Shown here piece after piece: positions 1-6,000 of a stretch of 6,385 nucleotides of DNA. The DNA lies in contig JASHYD010000988.1 of NCBI GenBank assembly GCA_030043175.1, positions 1 to 6,385 of the forward strand, given 5' to 3'. Source of the stretch: Xanthobacteraceae bacterium. Lineage in GTDB: Bacteria > Pseudomonadota > Alphaproteobacteria > Rhizobiales > Xanthobacteraceae. The notes beneath the pieces were generated by a model. The model had not been told where the DNA came from. It saw only the letters and a list, made by a program, of their open reading frames with translations, and did no database searches. Position 1 is the first letter of the stretch; each line of letters begins with the position of its first letter. The translations under genes were made by a program, and so were the position numbers.

Positions 1-127
1 CAGCCTTGGCAACTTGGTCCCTGCCCTGCCCCGCAACGTAACGCGTGACTTCGCCGCCGCCGGTGGAATGGCCGATGGCGGCGTTGTGGAGGTCGTGCTC
101 AACGACTGCGGCTGCGTCGGCAGCTTC
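1..127 (-). pseudogene. Alpha/beta-hydrolase fragment (chloroperoxidase-like), lacking its N-terminus and cut by the left edge
   Basis: Reading the minus strand from 127 down to the edge gives one open stretch containing AAVVEHDLHNAAIGHSTGGG followed by EVTRYVAGQGRDQVAKA. IGHSTGGGE is the nucleophile elbow (G-x-S-x-G, Ser codon at 65-67) of the chloroperoxidase/esterase-type alpha/beta hydrolases, and GRVAKAVL-like sequence normally follows it. These proteins usually have roughly 80-95 residues before the elbow. Here only about 20 recognisable residues precede it, then similarity stops just beyond the stop of the 142-366 gene, and there is no ATG or GTG in frame. Two positions around the VVEH(L)DL...(x)IGH segment also seem to lack a codon relative to what I remember of the family. 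I infer a 5'-truncated remnant. The rest of the gene lies outside the window, so the state of the Asp and His of the triad is unknown. Confidence 0.7.
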
Positions 128-141
128 GCAATTGCGTCCAC

Positions 142-366
142 TCAGTGTTGTCGAAGGAATTGCAGCCCGGCCTCCGTGGCCACCACGTGCACGCCTACGC
201 CAGACACGTTCCGCCGTTCAACGAAGCCCCGGTCGGCGGCATCCTCCCAGACCGTTAAGCGCGGACAAGACGTTCGCCATACCTCGATCACCTCAGCGTA
301 GGTCCGAGGTTTGTTTGCGAGCCACTCGACGAGGTCGCGCACCAGAGGGTCAAGGGTATCCGTCAT
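142..366 (-). CDS. Small winged-helix-like hypothetical protein (74 aa)
   Basis: This is a compact protein beginning MTDTLDPLVRDLVEWL and ending in VVATEAGLQFLRQH, with no signal peptide or membrane segment. The order of elements fits a single winged-helix DNA-binding domain of MarR/PadR-like topology: helix 1 at about 5-16 (PLVRDLVEWLA), a Y-x-E-V-x-x-x-W-R-T-S-C-P-R-L-T-V-W-E-D-A stretch at about 22-45 that would hold the helix-turn-helix, then R-G-F-V-E-R-R and a beta-wing hairpin into V-V-A-T-x-A-G. I recognise this as a type of short uncharacterised protein frequent in Bradyrhizobium-like genomes, but I know of no tested function. The start is supported by GGAG (complement of 375-378) eight bases before the ATG. 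It is co-oriented with the SnoaL-like gene upstream, but 190 bases separate them, so an operon is not evident. The alpha/beta-hydrolase remnant begins about 15 bases past its stop. Confidence 0.8.
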   Translation of the reverse strand: MTDTLDPLVRDLVEWLANKPRTYAEVIEVWRTSCPRLTVWEDAADRGFVERRNVSGVGVHVVATEAGLQFLRQH

Positions 367-437
367 GTCGGAAACTCCAATGTTCGGTTGGAGCAGCCAG
401 AGAGCGGACGCGAACAGAAGCGGTACGAAACTAACAT

Positions 438-539
438 GGCCTCATTGGCATCGACGACGGCATCGCGCCGCGCTCTGCGATGTTCTTCACGCAGAAGGTC
501 GTGACAATGACGCCTGAGGCCGTCCGGCTGGATCCCCGA
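438..539 (+). pseudogene. Possible coding remnant of unknown family between two minus-strand genes
   Basis: In one plus-strand frame, opened by a TAA at 432-434, the sequence reads GLIGIDDGIAPRSAMFF then TQKVVTMTPEAVRLDP without a stop. By my count 28 of the 34 codons end in G or C, and the residue mix looks like a real protein. The only ATG near its beginning is internal, no ribosome-binding site precedes it, and the frame then runs antisense into the end of the SnoaL-like gene and stops. I do not recognise the family. It could be debris of an older gene, or chance in a GC-rich sequence. The remaining bases of the 367-556 intergenic region show nothing else I can name. Confidence 0.25.
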
Positions 540-556
540 GTTTCATTGGTAGCAGC

Positions 557-1045
557 TCATTTGGTGAGGCCGACCTGCTTCATGTAGGTCGACAGATCCC
601 AATAATCTGAGTTGCGACTGATCTTCCCGTCGGTGAACTCGACCACGGTCGTACCGCGAACCTCGAAAGGCTTATTGGTCGCCGGCAGACCGGGGAAATC
701 TTGCGTTTGCCGCCCTCGCCAAATCCATTCGATCGCTCCAGATTTTCCATCGGCCGCGACGAAACGCGATTTCAACTCGAATTTCACATCTGCGAAACCC
801 CGAAAGGTCCCTATTGCGATGTCGCGAAGGGCATCCCTCCCGTGACTAGCCGCCGCGAAGGGCACGTCTTCGTAATCGACGCTGTCGGTGAACAGGGGCA
901 GAAGCCTCTCGACATCGCCCGAGGACCACGCGATGACCCACTGGTCGAGAACATGTTCGAGTTCTCGGGTATCTGCACCGCGTGCGCTTGAACCGGCACC
1001 GGCCAACGCCAACATGCTTACGAGCACCAGCAATTTCTGACGCAT
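557..1045 (-). CDS. Exported SnoaL-like / NTF2-fold protein (ester cyclase or ketosteroid-isomerase-like), 162 aa
   Basis: The N-terminus (M-R-Q-K followed by the hydrophobic run LLVLVSMLALAGAG and SSARGAD) is a Sec-type signal peptide with likely cleavage after residue 21 or 23, so the mature protein should be periplasmic. The remaining 140 or so residues form one SnoaL/NTF2 cone-shaped domain. Helix 1 has W..AWSSGD, then LLPLF.DSV.YEDVP, a strand with AIEWIWRGRQTQDFPGLPATNKPFEVRG (split here into overlapping motifs W-I-W-R-G and F-E-V-R-G), and V-V-E-F-x-D-G-K-I-x-R-x-S-D-Y-W-D-L near the end. The DGKI..xxDYWD tail is very typical of SnoaL-like polyketide-cyclase/isomerase relatives. Members bind or isomerise small hydrophobic compounds, but many have no known substrate, and none can be assigned here. 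I choose the ATG at 1045 over an in-frame ATG at 1099 because the signal peptide starts right there and a GGAGG lies ten bases upstream. No partner gene indicates the pathway. Confidence 0.88.
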   Translation of the reverse strand: MRQKLLVLVSMLALAGAGSSARGADTRELEHVLDQWVIAWSSGDVERLLPLFTDSVDYEDVPFAAASHGRDALRDIAIGTFRGFADVKFELKSRFVAADGKSGAIEWIWRGRQTQDFPGLPATNKPFEVRGTTVVEFTDGKISRNSDYWDLSTYMKQVGLTK

Positions 1046-1055
1046 TGAAGTCTTG

Positions 1056-1060
1056 CCTCC
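1056..1060 (-). promoter_or_regulatory. Ribosome-binding site that fixes the start of the SnoaL-like gene
   Basis: On the minus strand the bases read GAAGGAGGCAAGACTTCA directly before ATG at 1045, giving a perfect GGAGG core with a ten-base spacer. The longer in-frame start at 1099 has no such site, and it would put 18 charged and glycine/proline-rich residues ahead of the signal peptide. Confidence 0.6.
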
Positions 1061-1299
1061 TTCCCCGAGTTGCTTGGGCGGATGTCCGGGGCCTTTCACT
1101 TGTCGGCCCTCGACTGCGGCTGCGCAGGTTCGCGTGATCTCCGGGAACCTCTAGACACCTTCAACACCCGCCCCCTGGGTTTCGGCGACCAGCATACGCG
1201 CGGCGATCGCTTCGCGCTATCCGATACCGCAAAAATTTGACGGCTTCCGGCACCCACCCAATCCGACGAGTTTTTGCTGCAGACGGAGGATGGCTGCGG

Positions 1300-1401
1300 T
1301 AGCGGGCCGAACATCACGCCCGCATAGAGCGCGGGCAGCGCGACACCCAAAGGCTCGTAGCTGGCGCCATTGTCAGGCGACAGCTCCTGGGCCATCTTGA
1401 C
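1300..1401 (-). pseudogene. Possible coding remnant of unknown family
   Basis: One minus-strand frame reads VKMAQELSPDNGASYEPLG then VALPALYAGVMFGPL, with 28 of 34 codons ending in G or C by my count and a natural-looking amino-acid mix. Past 1300 the same frame stays open but becomes low-quality sequence. In a different minus frame, nearer the SnoaL-like gene, AIAARMLVAETQGAGVEGV ends at a TAG (1151-1153) and looks like a C-terminal tail. Together they could be a frameshifted old gene on the minus strand spanning about 1151-1401. I do not recognise the family, and chance is a real alternative. Confidence 0.25.
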
Positions 1402-1424
1402 CGCAGGCCTTTCGTTTCGATGCC

Positions 1425-1430
1425 GGAGGA
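1425..1430 (+). promoter_or_regulatory. Ribosome-binding site of the racemase-superfamily pseudogene
   Basis: GGAGGA sits four bases before ATG 1435. It marks MDTLSHAAF as the original start, in preference to the in-frame ATG at 1420 that overlaps the site. Confidence 0.55.
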
Positions 1431-1434
1431 TCGC

Positions 1435-2277
1435 ATGGACACGCTTTCGCACGCTGCTTTCACACGCCGCTGCGTCCTGCGAGGGGCGGCAGGGGCTTCG
1501 GAGCCGCCGCTGCGCTACCGCTCGCTGTCTTCGCAAGCCCTGCGAAGGCCTCGACCCGCCGAGGAATCGTCGGCCTCATCAAGCCGAGGGAGACAGATTC
1601 CCCACTGGTCGACATAATCAAGCTGTTGCCCGAGGGCATAGGCGTCATTCCAGTGTACCTCAATCTGACCCAAGGCTCGCGCGAGGAAGACGGCAACAGC
1701 TACGCCACATACGAGGGGCACATCGCCTATCTCGCCTCACAGAAGTGCAACGTCATCGCGATCGAAGGCGCCCCGCCATTCATGCTTTTGGGCCCCGCGC
1801 GCGAAGCGGAGATGGTCGAGGGATGCAAACGAAAATACAACACCGACATGTTCACCTCCTCGCAGAACCAGGTGAACGCATTCAAGGCGCTCAAGGCGAA
1901 GAGAATTCTCGGCATTACCTCAGGCTCGGGCGGTCCGGACACGAACGAGGTTTACGCGAAATATTTCGAGGACAGCGGGATCGGCGTCGTCGCCATGGAG
2001 GGGATAGGCGCTCAATTCAAGTCGGTCCCTGATGTGCCACCCGCGACGATCGCCTCCTTACATCAAGAAGGCCTTTGCCGAGCACGCGGGCGCCGACGCT
2101 GTTTAAATCCTGGGCTCGCCCCTCGAAGCGCTTCCTTTGATTGGACCGCTGGAACGCGAGCTCGGTGTGCCGCTCGTGCAAGCGATCGCCGCGCGCATCT
2201 GGGACATCCAAAGGCGCCTCCATGTCCACGAGCCGATCAAGGGCTATGGCCGCCTGCTCGAAACGCTCCCGGCATAA
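1435..2277 (+). pseudogene. Broken gene for a Tat-exported protein of the Asp/Glu racemase / maleate isomerase / arylmalonate decarboxylase superfamily
   Basis: Joining three frames rebuilds one protein of about 280 residues. (a) From 1435, MDTLSHAAFTRRCVLRGAAG carries a twin-arginine motif (T-R-R-C-V-L). (b) After a one-base loss in the G-run at 1492-1495, the frame gives FGAAAALPLAVFASPAKAS, a hydrophobic core and A-K-A cleavage site, then GIVGLIKPRETDSPLV, GVIPVYLNLTQGSREE, VIAIEGAPPFMLLGP, FTSSQNQVNAFKALKAKRIL and YAKYFEDSGIGVVAMEGIG. (c) After one extra T at 2058-2059, YIKKAFAEHAGADAV is read, followed by an in-frame TAA at 2104-2106 and, beyond it, ILGSPLEALPLIGPLERELG, GVPLVQAIAARIWDIQ and HEPIKGYGRLLETLPA up to TAA 2275-2277. 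The two-lobed fold signature (EGAPP..LGP, Q..N.ALKALK, GVP..QA.AA..W, GYGRLL) matches arylmalonate decarboxylase/maleate isomerase relatives. Neither position that carries the catalytic Cys in racemases is a Cys here, so the original reaction is unclear. Three lesions make a working product very unlikely. Single-base sequencing errors could explain each indel, but less easily all three changes. Confidence 0.88.
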
Positions 2278-2557
2278 ACAGGCCTTTGTAGCGGCTAGAT
2301 CGTCGGTAAACGCAAGCGTTCACCCCAGAAGCTTCGAACTTTCTCGGCGGGTTTCCGGGCCCGGACGGTCCAGGCGATGCCGGGGCGGCACATCGACGTG
2401 AGCGTCGCGGGCGCGACCGACGCCAAGCGCGCCTCGAAGGCCAGCCAGGTCTCTCCTCGGACCAATCTTTCATCGCGTCGGCGAGGGAGATTGCGCGCCG
2501 GCGCATTCCACGACAGGGATTCCGTTCATAGGATGCAGGGCGCAGGAGTCGCGTAGG
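2278..2557. other. 280-base intergenic region without a supported gene
   Basis: This lies between the convergent ends of the racemase-superfamily pseudogene and the 87-residue minus-strand gene. Several frames are open through it, but none has a start with a ribosome-binding site or a sequence I recognise. Apart from the palindrome at 2305-2324 I see no terminator-like stem followed by a T-run on either strand, although this is where two convergent units should end. Confidence 0.45.
2305..2324. repeat. Imperfect 9-base inverted repeat just after the pseudogene
   Basis: GGTAAACGC (2305-2313) and GCGTTCACC (2316-2324) pair at 8 of 9 positions around a central AA. A two-base loop is too tight for an efficient hairpin terminator and no T-run follows, so a protein-binding palindrome is a little more likely than a terminator. 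It lies 28 bases past the pseudogene stop and may have no function. Confidence 0.35.
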
Positions 2558-2821
2558 CTACAGCCGGAGCGTTAAAGTGAACCGCTCCTCGGCCGCAAGA
2601 GCCTCTCTGCCGACGGCCGTGATGCGCACCTTGGCGACCTTGACCGACCTGCCTGAAGCCTGGACCTTCTCCCGTCGCAGGGTCGCAAGTCCACGGTTGA
2701 CCAGCCCAGCGATCATGCTGACGCTAAATCCGTAGCTCATCAGTAATGCTTGCGAGGTCCCATCGGGACCTGCACCCGTGAGCACCGCCAGTGCGCGGCG
2801 CTGTTCGGCAGTGAGGCTCAT
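2558..2821 (-). CDS. Small uncharacterised winged-helix-like protein (87 aa)
   Basis: The protein starts MSLTAEQRRALAVLTGAG, continues with GTSQALLMSYGFSVSMIAGL and VNRGLATLRREKVQ, and ends with KVRITAVGREALAAEE and a short tail. It is soluble, basic and without Cys. The arrangement resembles a one-domain winged helix: a first helix (LTAEQRRALAVL), a helix pair around ALLMSYGFSVSMIAGLVNRGL, then a strand pair and K-V-R-I-T-A-x-G-R-E-A-L. Close look-alikes beginning (M)xLTAEQRRAL are common in Bradyrhizobium-like genomes as hypothetical proteins. No function is known to me. The open frame continues upstream to 3094, but that extension is rich in Arg/Ser/Thr and has no ribosome-binding site, whereas the ATG at 2821 has a modest AAAGGG 8 bases upstream. 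It is transcribed away from the large regulator across 211 bases, so the two may share control. Confidence 0.75.
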   Translation of the reverse strand: MSLTAEQRRALAVLTGAGPDGTSQALLMSYGFSVSMIAGLVNRGLATLRREKVQASGRSVKVAKVRITAVGREALAAEERFTLTLRL

Positions 2822-2957
2822 CGCCGCGACCCTTTGAGGGAAGCGCCTACGTGCGTCGACCTCCAAACCGGCACGCGATGACAGCGACCGAAGATGCCTT
2901 TGCTGGACATGTCCTATCCGCGGCGTTCTTGCTTCGACGGAGGATAGATGAACATCC

Positions 2958-2985
2958 ATTACAGCCGTTGTCGCGATTGTAACAA
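2958..2985 (-). promoter_or_regulatory. Candidate sigma-70-type promoter for the 87-aa gene
   Basis: On the minus strand TTGTTA (2980-2985) and TGTAAT (2958-2963) are spaced by 16 bases. They match the -35 and -10 consensus at 4 and 5 of 6 positions. The segment is clearly more AT-rich than its surroundings. The -35 element overlaps the ATTGTAA repeats, so a protein bound there would compete with polymerase. Confidence 0.35.
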
Positions 2986-2997
2986 AATTGTAATTTG
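2976..2997 (+). promoter_or_regulatory. 11-base direct repeat, candidate operator for the OmpR-type regulator
   Basis: ATTGTAA occurs at 2976-2982 and again at 2987-2993, a period of exactly 11 bases. OmpR/PhoB-family winged helices bind head-to-tail on direct repeats with about this period, and the gene that starts 36 bases downstream encodes such a domain. I infer autoregulation. No binding data are available, and the repeat could be chance in an AT-rich promoter. Confidence 0.4.
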
Positions 2998-3032
2998 CCG
3001 GCCTGCTCACATATGGCGGATCGGAAGAGGGT

Positions 3033-6000
3033 ATGCGAAAGAGGGTCCTGGTTGTTGCACAGGAGTTGGCGCTTCGTGCGCAGATAGCACGCACGGTGCA
3101 TTCGGCTGGCTATACGGTTGAGATCGCCCCGAGCCGAAAACGAGTGTTGAAGCTGATTGCGGATGAGAATTTTGACGCCGCAGTCATGGTGATGGACCCG
3201 GGACCGGCCGCCACCACACTAGCGCGTGAGCTGCGCGCCGCTATCCCGAGGATGATTGTGGTGGCGGACCCAATGCGCGAGGCCATCCGGCCGGGCCGTT
3301 CCCTTCCCGCCGCCGACGCATTCGTGTTACAGCCATTGAATGAGCACGAACTTGTGGATCGGCTGACCCAAGTGATGGCATCACCGCCGCGCACCGACGA
3401 CGATACCGCATCCCCTTCGTTACTGTGCTTTGACGGCGGCCGTGTCAATTTGGCTGGCCACACATTCATCGACGCCAATGGGCGGGAGTTGCCACTGACC
3501 CGCTCCGAGTTCGCTCTGCTGAGAGCCTTCGTTTGCAATCCTCATCGCGTTCTATCGCGCGACCACCTGCGTCGCGTTGTTGTTGGGCATGGCGTAGAAC
3601 GCTACGACCGCAGCGTCGATGTGCTCGTCGGCCGGTTGCGGCGCAAGATCGAGCCAGATCCGAAGACGCCAAGATTCATCCTCACCGTGTCAGGCGTCGG
3701 ATACAAGTTCGCCGCACGGCCGCAAATTATCGAAGCAGGTGAACCGCAGCCTGAGCGAGCGCCGCGCATGAGTCTCAGGCCCGCAGACGCAATGCTGGCA
3801 GGCACGTCCAATCGCCAAGCTGCCCCACAGCGTTCCGAGCCGGAGAGGCGACAGCTGACGGTTCTGTGCTGCGGCTTAGTAGACGCGGCGGGGCTTGCCA
3901 CTAGCTTCGATCTTGAGGACCTCGGCAGCCTCATTCGCAGCTTCGAACACGCTTGCAATACTGCCATTGCTCGTATGGGAGGATCGAACGCGCGCTTGAC
4001 GGGCGAAGAGCTTCGTGCGTTGTTCGGTTATCCGCAGGCCCACGAGGACGATGCCGAACGCGCCGTGCAAGCGGGGCTTGATCTTATCGAAATGGCCAGC
4101 CAGCTGCGATCTCCGTCCGGAGAGCCGTTGCGCGTGCAGATCGGCGTCGCGACCGGCGTGGCCCTGATAAGCGGCGAGGAGCAGATCATCGGAGAACCTC
4201 TCCTGATTGCTACCCGGCTGCGGGCTGCTGCGCCCCCAAACTCGCTCATCGTCGCCACCGCGACACGTAAGCTCCTTGGTAGCTCGTTTGACTGTCACGA
4301 TCCCCCACCGCTCGCGCTCACAGGAATCCCCGGAGCAGTAACGGCTTACCAGATTACGGGAAGGCGGCCGGTCAAGAGCCGCTTCGACGCCAAACGGCCG
4401 GAAAAGCTGACGCGGCTCGTTGGAAGGCAGCATGAATTACAGCAGTTGTTGGCATTGTGGGAGAAGGCCAAGAGCGGCAAGGGTCAAATCGCGCTTGTCT
4501 GCGGTGAAGCCGGCATTGGCAAATCGCGAACCTGCGAGACGCTGCTTGATCATATTGCGGGACCACCACACACCGTCATTCGCTACCAATGCTCTCCCCA
4601 CCATGTCTCAAGTCCATTTCATCCTATAATCAAGCAGCTTGAGCGCGCCGCTGGTTTTGAACGTGAAGACACGCACAACGTAAAGCTTGAGAAGTTGGAC
4701 GCTCTGCTGCGTCGGGCTGGCGCAGTGTCACCCGCAGACACTGCATTATTTGCCGCATTGCTATCGATCCCGACAAACGACCGCTATGCGTTGCCAGAGT
4801 CCACACCGCAACGACAAAAGGACCTGACGATCGCAGCGCTAATCCGTCAGGTCATCAGTCTGGCGAGCACGCAGGCTCTGGTCGTCAAGCTTGCGGATGC
4901 GCACTGGATCGATTCCAGCACGCTTGAGCTGTTTGGCCGACTCATTGCGTCCGTAACCGCGGCTCCTGTTTTTGTTCTGGTCAGTCTCAGGCCCGAGTTC
5001 TTCACCCCCTGGCTGGAGCATTCGCACGTCAGCATGTTTCGGCTCAATCGGTTGGGGCGTGAGCAAACTCAAGCGATGATTGACGACCTAGCAATGGGCA
5101 AGAAGCTGCCCAGTGATGTCGCCGATCAGATTATCAACAAGACCGACGGGGTCCCGTTGTTTGTCGAGGAACTCACCAGCGCGGTACTGGAATCGGGGCT
5201 GCTCCGAGACACCGGAGACCGGTATGTTGCCGACGGCTCAATGCCGCCCCTGGCCATCCCGATGACGCTGGCAGACTCCTTGACGGCGCGCCTCGACAAG
5301 CTCGGTTGCGCCAAGGAGATCGCGCAAATCGGCGCTGCGATCGGCCGCGAGTTTTCATATCGCCTGATTGCCGCAGTCTCCTCAATGTCCGCCGAGTCGC
5401 TGCAATCAGCTCTCGCGCAGCTGGTCGGTCCCGAATTGATCTTCGTACGAGGCGAGCCGCCAGAATCAACTTACATCTTCAAGCACGCGCTCATTCAGGA
5501 CGCCGCCTATGCCACACTATTGCGGGGCAAGCGGCGGCACCTCCATCAGCGCATCGCATGTGCTCTCGAACAGGGATTCCCTGACATCGTTGAGACGCAA
5601 CCTGAGCTTCTGGCCCATCACCTCGCGCAAGCGGGTCTGACCGAGCGAGCGGTCAACTACTTGCGAAAGGCTGGACAGCGTACAATCGAACGGTCTGCCA
5701 ATGCCGAGGCGATTGGACATCTGACGCGGGCGCTCGAGTTGCTGCAATCGCTCGCCGAGGGTCCGGTTCGCGCACGTATGGCACTTGAGCTTGAGGTGAT
5801 GCTCAGTCAAGCCGCGATCGCGAGTCATGGTTATGCTGCCCCGGAGACAAAAGAAATCCTATCGCGATCGCGGATGCTTATCGATGAGTCGACCGAGCTT
5901 TCCCAGAAGTTCGCGATCCTGTACGGGGTATGGGCGAGCTCCTACGTTGGAGGCGCGTTCCTTGAACAAAAAGCGGCAGCCGTCGAATTACTCGCCGAGG

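Larger units (their letters stand above)
1046..1434. other. 389-base divergent intergenic region
   Basis: This separates the minus-strand SnoaL-like gene from the plus-strand racemase-superfamily pseudogene. Long overlapping open frames cross it on both strands, but they have no ribosome-binding sites or recognisable domains and are best explained by GC-rich sequence. I could not find a convincing -35/-10 pair for either flanking gene. A perfect 6-base inverted repeat (GCCCGC at 1318-1323, GCGGGC at 1331-1336, 7-base loop) is present with no T-run after it. A coding-like minus-strand piece within it is listed separately. Confidence 0.5.

Noticed and set aside
1046..1099. Earlier ATG at 1099 as the start of the SnoaL-like protein
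   Set aside because: It would place 18 non-hydrophobic residues before a clean signal peptide and ignores the GGAGG at 1056-1060.
1318..1336. GCCCGC/GCGGGC inverted repeat as a transcription terminator
   Set aside because: It has no following T-run on either strand, and it lies in a GC-rich stretch where six-base stems arise easily.
1096..1536. Long minus-strand open frame (146 codons) across the divergent region
   Set aside because: It has no ribosome-binding site, its first part is antisense to the pseudogene signal peptide, and it is Arg/Ser-rich through most of its length. Only the short inner stretch 1300-1401 looks protein-like and is noted separately.
1370..2032. Plus-strand open frame of 220 codons overlapping the pseudogene
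   Set aside because: Its product is an Arg/His/Gly-rich shadow. The racemase-superfamily sequence is read in the other two frames.
2968..2996. TTGTCG-17-TAATTT as the promoter of the large regulator
   Set aside because: The match to consensus is weak (4/6 and 3/6), so I did not list it as a feature. The spacing is right and it cannot be excluded.
2822..3094. Upstream extension of the 87-aa protein to a 178-residue version
   Set aside because: The extension is compositionally unlike the rest, has no ribosome-binding site, and would run through the promoter-like region into the start of the divergent regulator.
3876..4433. Minus-strand open frame of 185 codons inside the large regulator
   Set aside because: It is fully antisense to the conserved cyclase-like domain and has no recognisable domain of its own.
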